Below, in pieces: positions 30,477 to 38,001 of a stretch of DNA of 64,000 nt. The notes below the pieces were generated by a model. That model had not been told where the DNA came from, searched no databases, and saw nothing but the letters and a program-made list of their open reading frames with translations. Each line of letters begins with the position of its first letter. Position 1 is the first letter of the stretch. Origin of the DNA: Dyadobacter sp. MSC1_007. Lineage in GTDB: Bacteria; Bacteroidota; Bacteroidia; Cytophagales; Spirosomataceae. The stretch is taken from NCBI RefSeq assembly GCF_023667495.1, contig NZ_JAMOZL010000008.1, positions 248,001 through 312,000 of the forward strand. Reading direction: 5' to 3'. Made by a program: the position numbers and the translations under genes.

Positions 30477-32909
30477 CTACTCCGATTTCAGTGATTTCAC
30501 CGGATTCATCAGTGCGGCTTTGATACTTTGAAAGCTGACTGTGAGTAATGCAATCATAATCGCGAGCAAACCGGCTGAGGCGATCATCCACAAGGAAATA
30601 TCGATGTGATAGGCAAAGTCGCTGAGCCAGCTGTTCATTGCGAACCAGGCAATAGGACTGCCAATTACAATGGCTATGAGGATCAGTCTCAAAAATTCCC
30701 TGGATAGCAACGCTACAATGTTGGTTACACTCGCCCCAAGCACCTTTCTGACACCAATTTCCTTTGTGCGGCGCTCGGCTGTGTAAGCGGAGAGTCCGAA
30801 TAGCCCGAGGCATCCGATGATAATGGAAATGGCTGCAAACGTGATGAAAATCTGCCCTACCCGCTGTTCGCTTCGGTATACATTGTCAAAATCCTGGTCC
30901 ATGAACCGGTAGTTGAAAGGTTGTCCGGGAGCCATCTTTTTCCACAATGCTTCCACCTGCGCTACGGTTTGCACCGCGTCGCCGCCATTCCACCGGAAGA
31001 CAACCGAACCGTTGCTTTTATACAATACCAGGCTCAATGCGCCGATATTCTTCCTAAGTGACTCAAAATGAAAGTTTTTAACAACGCCGATGATTGTGTA
31101 AGTGACTTTTTGGGTCAATGCCGCATCTTCATAACCGAATATCTTCTTTCCAATCGGATCCGCATAACCCAGCACTTTTGCAGCGCTTTCATTGATGACA
31201 ATACCCGTCGAATCAGAAAGGAATTCTTCCTGAAAAGCCCTTCCTGTTTTCAATTCGAGGCCAAGCGTTTTCACAAAGTCAACATCAACCGCCCATTTCT
31301 GCATATTAATCCCCTTATCCTGCTGCATTTGACCGACCGGAAAAAAAGTATGGTCGGTGCGGGAAGAGGGCGTGGGTAAAAAGCTGCTTACCGTGCCACT
31401 TTCCACATTTGGAATCTGTAAAACTTGTTCTTTAAAAGCTTTCACCTGATTATCCAACGCATAGGCGTCGTTCACAATCAGCATCTGGTCCTTGTTAAAA
31501 CCGAGCTTTTTCGTTTGTATATAGTTCAACTGACGGTAAATAACGCCCGTACCAACAATGAGCATGACCGAAATCACAAATTGGAACACTACCAATGCAT
31601 TACGCAGGTAGCCGCTTCCCTTGCCTTGCAATTCAACAGTATTTTTAAGGACTTTCAACGGAGTAAATGCAGAAAGGAAGAATGCAGGATAGCTTCCCGC
31701 CAGTACACCAACAATACCTCCGGTGAGCAGCACAATCAGCCAAAACCACACATTAGCGATCGGGAATTCGATCTGTTTGCTGGCCAGATTGTTGAACAAG
31801 GGCAATGCGAGATATGCCATTAATACGGCCAGCGCCAATGAGAAAAAGCTCAGCATCACCGACTCAGTCAGGAATTGACTTACGAGCGCCGAACGCTCCG
31901 AGCCCAATGCCTTACGCACACCTACTTCCTTCGCCCGGTTAGATGAACGCGCCGTCGCGAGGTTCATGAAATTCACACAAGCTATCGCCAGTAGAAATAT
32001 TGCTACGATGCCAAAAATGTAGACATACTGAATATTGCCATTAACGTTGATCTCAGCAGTGCGGTCAGAAAACAGGTGAATATCCGTGAGTGAAATCAGC
32101 GAATAACGCAAGTAATTTCCCGACTTTCGCACTTCATCCAGCGATGCGCCCAGGAATCCCCGGATCCATTTGTCCGTATATTTTTGAAGAACTGTTTCAA
32201 AATTTTTCTCAAACTGCTTCGGATCCACCCCTTCCCGGAACAATAAATAGGTACTGTAATTGTGGCTTCCCCAATTGTTGCTCCGGCTATCGTCATACGA
32301 ACTCATCGACATCAGCATATTGACATCCCGCATGTGCGAGCGTGCAGGAATGTTCTGCATCACACCGGTGACAGTATACGTCTCCTTGCTATCGATCAAC
32401 AGTGACTTGCCTATCGGGTTTTCATTTCCGAAATATTTAACTGCGTCCCGCTCCGATATGACCACAGTATGCGGCTCTTTCAGCGCTTTATCCCGGTCAC
32501 CCATTATGAGCGGAAGTGAGAACACTTTGAAGAAAGTCGAATCGGCATAGACAACATGATCTTCTTTCAGGTTTTCGTTTACTTCCGCCTTCCGCACGAG
32601 CTGGCTACCGGTTTCACGAATCCTCACGACCTGCTCTATTTGCGGATAATCCTTTTTCAATGTAAATGCGAGCGGGTCCGGAGCTACGGCCAGGCTCATA
32701 TCTGCCCCGCCAAAACGGATATCTGCATTGACCCGGTAGATCCGTTCGGCATGATCGAAAGACCTGTCGAAACTCAGCTCATCCACCACATACAGGGTAA
32801 TGAGCAGGCAGCTCGCCAAGCCCAGGGACAGACCGAAGATGTTCAGGAATGTGTAAAACTTATGTTTACGCAGATTCCGCCAGGCGATTTTCAGATAATT
32901 TTTAAGCAT
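30477..32909 (-). CDS. FtsX/MacB-type ABC permease closest to the ATPase (810 aa)
   Basis: Coupling motifs EVGVRKALG and EIGVRKVLG. ERRTKEIG precedes the second one, where most copies have QRTKEIG. The protein ends NPVKSLKSE. Starting 13 bp after the small periplasmic protein at 32923, it is the first permease behind the ATPase and the most likely original partner of the ATPase and adaptor. Its first periplasmic domain contains SSYDDSRSNNWGSHNYSTYL, rich in small polar residues. Downstream lies the VapBC module at 29819. Confidence 0.92.
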   Translation of the reverse strand: MLKNYLKIAWRNLRKHKFYTFLNIFGLSLGLASCLLITLYVVDELSFDRSFDHAERIYRVNADIRFGGADMSLAVAPDPLAFTLKKDYPQIEQVVRIRETGSQLVRKAEVNENLKEDHVVYADSTFFKVFSLPLIMGDRDKALKEPHTVVISERDAVKYFGNENPIGKSLLIDSKETYTVTGVMQNIPARSHMRDVNMLMSMSSYDDSRSNNWGSHNYSTYLLFREGVDPKQFEKNFETVLQKYTDKWIRGFLGASLDEVRKSGNYLRYSLISLTDIHLFSDRTAEINVNGNIQYVYIFGIVAIFLLAIACVNFMNLATARSSNRAKEVGVRKALGSERSALVSQFLTESVMLSFFSLALAVLMAYLALPLFNNLASKQIEFPIANVWFWLIVLLTGGIVGVLAGSYPAFFLSAFTPLKVLKNTVELQGKGSGYLRNALVVFQFVISVMLIVGTGVIYRQLNYIQTKKLGFNKDQMLIVNDAYALDNQVKAFKEQVLQIPNVESGTVSSFLPTPSSRTDHTFFPVGQMQQDKGINMQKWAVDVDFVKTLGLELKTGRAFQEEFLSDSTGIVINESAAKVLGYADPIGKKIFGYEDAALTQKVTYTIIGVVKNFHFESLRKNIGALSLVLYKSNGSVVFRWNGGDAVQTVAQVEALWKKMAPGQPFNYRFMDQDFDNVYRSEQRVGQIFITFAAISIIIGCLGLFGLSAYTAERRTKEIGVRKVLGASVTNIVALLSREFLRLILIAIVIGSPIAWFAMNSWLSDFAYHIDISLWMIASAGLLAIMIALLTVSFQSIKAALMNPVKSLKSE

Positions 32910-32922
32910 TGCATTAGTCCGA

Positions 32923-33528
32923 TTACATTTCCATTCCTTTGCCAGGAAGTGCTATTTCGTTTTCGAAGGCTTCAATGATCCGAAGTCGTTCCTTCTCCGA
33001 TTTTTCCGCCGCATTGACGGTCTTTTCGTAGATAAACTCCTCGTCATTTTTCATGAAGCGGTATTTAAGGAACATTTCACCGGAATCGGGATTGTACCTT
33101 ACTTGTTTGGAATAGCCCTTGGGATCGTTGGAAACAGGTTCTTTAATGTAGCCTTTGCCTGAGGATATTATTTCAGCATTCACTTCATTCGAAGAAAATA
33201 CCATCGGCTCGGCTGCGGGAGCGGCTGCCGGCTTAGGCGGTGCTGGCAGCGCTTTCATGTCACTTTTACGCGGAGGCTCCGGCAGGTTAAAGTCGCCGGC
33301 AGCAATGGAAGCCAGCACTTTTTCGCGCAGCTCCTCGCGCTCTTCCTTACTCATGTCCTCCACATTGAAAGAGCGGTCGTAAGCAACGCACTTTCCGTCG
33401 ACGGTTCCGCTCGCTTTAATGGACAATGTTTTGCCGTCGTCATCAATGCTCCGGCTCAGGTTTACCCTTTTCTGGGCAATGGCCAGCGTCGTTACGCCGG
33501 CCAAAAGGATAGTCAAGATTTTTTTCAT
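32923..33528 (-). CDS. exported protein of unknown function between ATPase and permease (201 aa)
   Basis: A signal peptide (MKKILTILLAGVTTLAIA-Q) leads into a soluble, highly charged domain. It contains DMSKEEREELREKVL, a proline/alanine linker (PAPPKPAAAPAAEP), and a C-terminal part with SGEMFLKYRFMKNDEEFIYEK. I do not recognise the family. There is no lipobox cysteine. Its position inside the export operon, between the ATPase and the first permease, suggests a periplasmic accessory factor, but similarly placed genes can also be unrelated. The ATG at 33528 was chosen because the in-frame extension upstream carries no signal-peptide character. Confidence 0.75.
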   Translation of the reverse strand: MKKILTILLAGVTTLAIAQKRVNLSRSIDDDGKTLSIKASGTVDGKCVAYDRSFNVEDMSKEEREELREKVLASIAAGDFNLPEPPRKSDMKALPAPPKPAAAPAAEPMVFSSNEVNAEIISSGKGYIKEPVSNDPKGYSKQVRYNPDSGEMFLKYRFMKNDEEFIYEKTVNAAEKSEKERLRIIEAFENEIALPGKGMEM

Positions 33529-33664
33529 GGTTAGATTTGGCTTTTTAACATTAGCTACTGGCAACATTGCATTCGCACTCCAAAGGACATACCGCCTCGT
33601 TCGAGGTATTCTTAAAAGCCAACCGGGCAACGGTCGCAGCTAATGGTTAATAGCCTTCTGCTTT

Positions 33665-34342
33665 CTAAACATGTATTTTTTCAGTCACGATCTTGCCGTC
33701 GAACAGGTTCACGATCCGGTGTGCGAACCCTGCATCGTAAGGCGAGTGCGTTACCATCAGGATCGTCGTTCCGGCAGCATTGAGCTGGCTGAGCAGATTC
33801 ATTACTTCTTCACCGTTCTTGGAATCGAGGTTACCCGTAGGCTCATCCGCAAGGATTGTTTTAGGAGTTGCAACCACGGCGCGGGCAATGGCGGTACGCT
33901 GCTGCTGTCCACCCGAAAGCTGCTGGGGAAAGTGGTTACGACGGTGCATCATATTCATCCGTGTTAATGCCGCTTCAACTTTCTCCTTGCGTTCCGAAGG
34001 TGGTGTTTTCAGGTACAGCAATGGAAGCTCCACGTTCTCATAAACGGTCAGTTCGTCGATCAGGTTAAAGCTCTGGAATACGAAACCGATGTTTCCTTTC
34101 CGAATCTGTGCACGCTGGCGCTCCGACATTTTGGCTACCTCAGTACCATAAAACTCATAAGAGCCTTCGCTAGGGTTATCCAGCAATCCAAGGATATTCA
34201 GGAGGGTGGATTTTCCGCAGCCGGAAGGGCCCATGATAGCCACGAACTCACCATCTTTCACATCCATGTCGATGCCGTTCAGGGCAGTGGTCTCTACTTC
34301 TTCAGTAGAAAAGATCTTATGCAGGTTGCTAATTTTAATCAT
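33665..34342 (-). CDS. ABC export ATPase, MacB/LolD-type (225 aa)
   Basis: All nucleotide-binding motifs are intact: Walker A GPSGCGKST (38-46), Q-loop Q90, signature LSGGQQQR (142-149), Walker B ILADEPTGNLD (164-173) and H-loop H199. The EPTGNLD and VELPLLY phrases are typical of the LolD/MacB/FtsE branch that works with FtsX-like permeases. It is the only such ATPase in the window against ten permeases. That makes it the probable shared motor, though others may exist elsewhere in the genome. It should lie directly behind the adaptor gene. Instead a 571-bp segment with an opposite-strand S23 gene now separates them. Confidence 0.95.
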   Translation of the reverse strand: MIKISNLHKIFSTEEVETTALNGIDMDVKDGEFVAIMGPSGCGKSTLLNILGLLDNPSEGSYEFYGTEVAKMSERQRAQIRKGNIGFVFQSFNLIDELTVYENVELPLLYLKTPPSERKEKVEAALTRMNMMHRRNHFPQQLSGGQQQRTAIARAVVATPKTILADEPTGNLDSKNGEEVMNLLSQLNAAGTTILMVTHSPYDAGFAHRIVNLFDGKIVTEKIHV

Positions 34343-34432
34343 TGTTTTTTAAAGCTTTGGAGGAAAGGGAGGAAGGAGGAAAGGGATAATTAAATTAACA
34401 TTGCCCTTATTCTTTCATCTATCCTTTTAGTT
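34343..34432. repeat. left purine-rich arm of the S23 element
   Basis: A G/A-rich run (34359-34386) of GGAGGAAAGGG-type units starts 17 bases before the ATPase ATG. It pairs in imperfect inverted fashion with the C/T-rich run at 34828-34910. An AT-rich stretch follows, up to the S23 start codon. Confidence 0.6.
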
Positions 34433-34795
34433 ATGTCAAAAGTTGAAAAATTCGAAGATTTAAAAGTTTGGCAGGAGGGAATCTCCTTATCCATCCATGT
34501 TTATCAGACGTTTATCAAATGCCGCGATTTTAGCCTTAAAGATCAGCTTTGTCGGGCCTCTGTCTCTGTTCCTTCCAATATTGCCGAGGGTTTTGAACGT
34601 CATTCTAATAGAGATTTTATAAGGTTTTTACGAATTGCAAAAGGGTCTTCCGGTGAACTCAGAACTCAAATCCATATTGCTGTCGGAATAGGTTTGATTA
34701 GTTTAGAAAAAGGCAATGATCTAATATCAAAAACCCGTCAAATATCTGCGATGCTCCAAAATTTAATTAAAACAAGAGAAACAAACTTCCAGTAA
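34433..34795 (+). CDS. four-helix-bundle protein, S23/IVS family (120 aa)
   Basis: The family marks are clear: FEDLKVWQEGISLSIHVYQ at the start, then LKDQLCRASVSVPSNIAEG and FIRFLRIAKGSSGELRTQIH. This is the small four-helix bundle first known from intervening sequences in 23S rRNA genes and related to the Avd accessory protein of diversity-generating retroelements. Its molecular role outside those settings is not established. The gene is on the strand opposite to the surrounding export operon and fills the adaptor-ATPase gap together with inverted purine/pyrimidine repeats. Neither a reverse transcriptase nor variable/template repeats are visible nearby. The simplest reading is a small mobile or repeat-associated cassette. 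Confidence 0.9.
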   Translation: MSKVEKFEDLKVWQEGISLSIHVYQTFIKCRDFSLKDQLCRASVSVPSNIAEGFERHSNRDFIRFLRIAKGSSGELRTQIHIAVGIGLISLEKGNDLISKTRQISAMLQNLIKTRETNFQ

Positions 34796-34913
34796 TCCAC
34801 AAGAAAGAAAGACCTCAACGTTCCATCCCCCTTCGTCCTTACTCCCTCTTCCCTTCCTCCCTAGTCCCTTTCCTCCCTCATCCCTTCCTCCCCTAGTCCC
34901 TTTCCTCCCTATT
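34796..34913. repeat. right pyrimidine-rich arm of the S23 element
   Basis: A C/T-rich array in which AGTCCCTTTCCTCCCT occurs at 34863-34878 and again at 34895-34910, a 32-bp period. Variants of CCCTTCCTCCC lie between. The array stops three bases before the adaptor's stop codon. The phrases CCCTTCGTCC, TTACTCCCTCT and TAGTCC(C)TTTCCTCCCT recur in the element at 60745-60982. Confidence 0.75.
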
Positions 34914-36221
34914 TCAGAATTCCAACACCTCGTTATCTCCAAAGTTCTCGTACGAACTGGTGATGACTTTTTCTCCCGGTTGCAGGCCTTCAAGCACTTC
35001 GAAGTATTCCGGATTTTTGCGGCCTAATGTGATTTTGCGTTTTGAAGCGCGTTTGCCGTCTTCTCCAACCACATACACCCAGTTTCCGCCGGTTTCCGAG
35101 AAGAATCCTCCCACCGGCAGCAATGTAGCCTGCGATGGCTGGCCTAACTGCAAACGGATCGGTGCAGACTGTCCCCTTTTGATAAGCTCAGGAGCTCCTT
35201 TTTCAAATTGCATATCCACTTCAAACCGGCCGCTCAGTACCTCGGGATAGATTTTGATGATCTTCAATCCATAATCTTTTGCATTGAACTCCATTGATCC
35301 CTGCAATCCTGCAAAAATCCTTGAAATGTAGTGCTCATCAACGCTAACCCTCATTTTGAAGCCATTCAGGTCATCAATCTGACCGATGTTCTGGCCCTGG
35401 TTAATGTTCGAACCAACCTCAACATTCATGGATGATAGCAAGCCGGATACCGGTGCTTTCACTACCAGGTTATCCAAAGTCTGACGCCACAGGCTCACGT
35501 TCTTTTGCGTGCTCGCCAGGGTTTGCTCCAATTGATTGATCTGCATTTTGGCGTTTTCTTCCTGGTATTTCTGCGATTCAATTTCAATTTCACGCTGTTT
35601 TACCAGCTTATCGTAGTCGCGTTTTGTTTTCAGGTAGTCTGCATCGGGGATCACTTTATCTTTGTAAAGTTTCGTGTTCCGATCGTGTGCATCCTTCGCC
35701 TGATCGATCTGGAAATCCAGGTCGCTCAATGTCTTTTGCAACGTAAAACGGGCCACTTTCAAGTTTTGACGGGTATTTTGCAAGTCATTTACCAACCGGC
35801 TGGCCTCTGTTTCGGATTGGAGAAAGCTTAATTTAAGGTTTTGGTTTTCCAACCGAAGCAGCACGTCTCCCTGCTTCACCATATTACCGCCTTCAATCAG
35901 TTTCTCGGTCACATAACCGCCCACGATCGCATCGAGCTGAATGGTTTTCAAGGGTTGAACCACCCCGGTTACCACGATGAATTCGTCGAATTTACCTTGC
36001 TTCACAGTTGAGACCGTTAGTTTGTCCTGCTCTACATTCAGCTTGCTTCGTTTATCGGCAAAGAAAAATTGATAGACCAGAAAAGCCACCAGCAATGTGC
36101 TCCCGGCGATAATGCTGATTCGCTGGGTGTTCCAGAATTTCTTAGGTTTGATTTTGTCCATTGATGACCCTGCGGAAAATCCGTTGCTGGTGTTCGTAGA
36201 GTTAGGTGTTTTAACTTCCAT
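34914..36221 (-). CDS. HlyD/MacA-type periplasmic adaptor of the export system (435 aa)
   Basis: One membrane anchor (about 33-52, SIIAGSTLLVAFLVYQFFFA) is followed by a biotinyl-lipoyl-like half (GGYVTEKLIEGGNMVKQGD), a long coiled coil (about 125-235, rich in K, Q and E), the second lipoyl half (VKAPVSGLLSSMNVEVGSNI, in part) and a beta-barrel domain to the C-terminus. Adaptors of this type bridge an inner-membrane transporter to an outer-membrane channel. No TolC-like gene is in the window. It is the first gene of the operon that should continue into the ATPase at 33665. A sigma-54-like promoter and activator site copy D lie upstream. Confidence 0.93.
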   Translation of the reverse strand: MEVKTPNSTNTSNGFSAGSSMDKIKPKKFWNTQRISIIAGSTLLVAFLVYQFFFADKRSKLNVEQDKLTVSTVKQGKFDEFIVVTGVVQPLKTIQLDAIVGGYVTEKLIEGGNMVKQGDVLLRLENQNLKLSFLQSETEASRLVNDLQNTRQNLKVARFTLQKTLSDLDFQIDQAKDAHDRNTKLYKDKVIPDADYLKTKRDYDKLVKQREIEIESQKYQEENAKMQINQLEQTLASTQKNVSLWRQTLDNLVVKAPVSGLLSSMNVEVGSNINQGQNIGQIDDLNGFKMRVSVDEHYISRIFAGLQGSMEFNAKDYGLKIIKIYPEVLSGRFEVDMQFEKGAPELIKRGQSAPIRLQLGQPSQATLLPVGGFFSETGGNWVYVVGEDGKRASKRKITLGRKNPEYFEVLEGLQPGEKVITSSYENFGDNEVLEF

Positions 36222-36266
36222 TATATTTCAAGTGATTGTGTTCGCTTCTGTATTTGCGTTATAGTA

Positions 36267-36282
36267 TCCAATCACTATGCCA
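36267..36282 (-). promoter_or_regulatory. sigma-54-like promoter of the adaptor/ATPase operon
   Basis: The minus strand reads TGGCATAGTGATTGGA, the best match of the four to TGGCAC-N5-TTGCW. TGGCA is complete and TTG is in register; the -12 C is G. It lies 66 bases from dyad copy D and about 46 bases upstream of the adaptor ATG. Confidence 0.62.
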
Positions 36283-36347
36283 AAGAGAGCTATCCTTTAT
36301 AATCAACTGAAAATCAATACAATTATTAATATACACCCCTAAAATGC

Positions 36348-36383
36348 TGTCCGATAACGGACATATTTGTTCGGGCGCGGACA
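36348..36383. promoter_or_regulatory. activator double dyad, copy D
   Basis: TGTCC-GATAAC-GGACA (36348-36363), a TATT linker, then TGTTC-GGGCGC-GGACA (36368-36383). Both dyads are strong. The site lies in the 316-bp region between the adaptor operon and the divergent NtrC-class regulator, so it could also serve autoregulation. The rest of that region, on the regulator side, shows no recognisable promoter. Confidence 0.65.
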
Positions 36384-36537
36384 AAGCGATTTTGTGCCCT
36401 TTTTCGGGTAAAATACCGACATTTTAGCTTGTTATGAAATAAAAATTCAAATTGCATCCTTATCTTAACCGAACAAATTCAATCACAGCCTATCACCGCA
36501 GGAATTAGCCACCTGCGCACCACAAGAAATAACAGCC

Positions 36538-37908
36538 ATGCTACTCTCCGAAGCCAAAATCCTGATCATTGACGACGATGTGGACGTACTCAGTGCGGCC
36601 AAACTTTTACTGAAACGTCACGCCAAAACCGTCGACATTGAAAAGAACCCGCAGAAGCTGCCGTTCCTGGTCACGAATGGTGACTACAACCTGATCCTGC
36701 TGGATATGAATTTTACCCGCGATGTCAACAGCGGCCGCGAAGGCTTCCATTGGCTCGACCGGATCCTGGACATCAACCCATTGGCCAAGGTGATTATGAT
36801 CACCGCCTATGGAGATATCGAAATGGCGATCCGGGCCATCAAGGCTGGTGCTATCGATTTTGTTTTGAAACCCTGGGAAAACGAAAAGCTGCTGGCTACT
36901 ATTTCCGTGGCATTGGAAGGCGGAAAAGATAAGGTTATCCCTCTACCGGAAGAAAAAAGTACGGACGACGGTAAAAAGAACAACAAGGCAGGTGTAGACA
37001 CGATCGTCGCCACGAGCGACAGCATGCGTCAGGTACTCGCAACTTCCGAACGCGTTGCCGCTACCGATGCCAACGTGCTGATACTCGGCGAGAACGGCAC
37101 CGGCAAGACACAACTTGCCAAGCATATTCACCAGCATTCCAAGCGCGCCGACAAACCATTTGTCGTGGTTGATTTGGGCGCATTGAGCGAAACGCTGTTT
37201 GAAAGCGAGTTGTTTGGCCATGTGAAAGGTGCATTTACGGATGCAAAAGAAGACAGGGCGGGCAGGTTTGAAGAGGCTAAGGGAGGAACGATATTCCTTG
37301 ACGAGATTGGTAATCTCACATTGTCGCTGCAAGCCAAACTGCTCACCGTGATCCAGGAGCGCCGCGTCACACGCGTAGGATCCAACAAGCCCATTGCTCT
37401 CGACGTGCGCCTTATTTGTGCAACCAATATGAATATCGAGAAAATGGTGGCTGAAAAAGTGTTCCGCCAGGATTTGCTTTACAGGATCAACACCATCGAA
37501 CTGGACCTGCCGCCCCTGCGCGACCGGCCGGAGGATATCAGCGCATTAGCCGATTTTTATCTCAAACAATACTCCAAAAAATACAATCGGCCGGTCAACG
37601 ATATCAGCAATGCATTGGTCAAAAAGATGCAGCAATATAATTGGCCAGGTAATATCCGCGAACTGCAACATGCCGTGGAACGTGCGGTGATCCTTTCGCA
37701 GGAAAAAACTTTGCAACCAGACGATCTTTTCCTCAAAAGCTCAGCAGGACAACCCGCCACAGCCACCGGCTTCGACCTCGAAGACATGGAAAAGAATATG
37801 ATCGTAAAGGCTATGAAGCGCTTCAATGGCAACATTACCGACGCCGCCCGGGAACTTGGATTAAGCCGCGCAGCCCTTTACCGGAGGATGGAAAAATACG
37901 GTCTCTGA
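36538..37908 (+). CDS. sigma-54-dependent response regulator, NtrC class (456 aa)
   Basis: Three domains. A receiver (1-125) carries the acidic pair D13/D14, phospho-acceptor D56 (LLLDMNF) and K111. A AAA+ activator domain (about 155-390) has Walker A GENGTGKT (184-191), Walker B GGTIFLDEIG (249-258) and a sigma-54 contact loop reading GAFTDA (231-236), a variant of GAFTGA. The C-terminal Fis-type helix-turn-helix is NITDAARELGLSRAALYRRM. Phosphorylation drives oligomerisation and ATP-dependent opening of sigma-54 promoters. Divergence from the adaptor operon and recurrence of the same dyad before every permease block make it the likely master activator. No kinase gene is adjacent; the nearest candidate is at 46294. 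Confidence 0.95.
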   Translation: MLLSEAKILIIDDDVDVLSAAKLLLKRHAKTVDIEKNPQKLPFLVTNGDYNLILLDMNFTRDVNSGREGFHWLDRILDINPLAKVIMITAYGDIEMAIRAIKAGAIDFVLKPWENEKLLATISVALEGGKDKVIPLPEEKSTDDGKKNNKAGVDTIVATSDSMRQVLATSERVAATDANVLILGENGTGKTQLAKHIHQHSKRADKPFVVVDLGALSETLFESELFGHVKGAFTDAKEDRAGRFEEAKGGTIFLDEIGNLTLSLQAKLLTVIQERRVTRVGSNKPIALDVRLICATNMNIEKMVAEKVFRQDLLYRINTIELDLPPLRDRPEDISALADFYLKQYSKKYNRPVNDISNALVKKMQQYNWPGNIRELQHAVERAVILSQEKTLQPDDLFLKSSAGQPATATGFDLEDMEKNMIVKAMKRFNGNITDAARELGLSRAALYRRMEKYGL

Positions 37909-37938
37909 GCCGCTGGTCTTTGTCGTGGAGTGCAAAGT

Positions 37939-37953
37939 TGGCATGTTTTTGGT
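37939..37953 (+). promoter_or_regulatory. possible sigma-54-like element before the GH127 gene
   Basis: TGGCATGTTTTTGGT has a perfect TGGCATG at -24 and T/GG near -12. It lies 31 bp after the regulator's stop codon and 48 bp before the GH127 ATG. No dyad is near it, so it could be chance. Confidence 0.25.
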
Positions 37954-38001
37954 GTTGAAAAGGTTTTAATGCCCGAATTCCATACCAATTTTGTACTCTC
38001 G

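Noticed and set aside
34343..34913. Diversity-generating retroelement around the S23/Avd-like gene
   Set aside because: No reverse transcriptase and no template/variable repeat pair are visible within reach.
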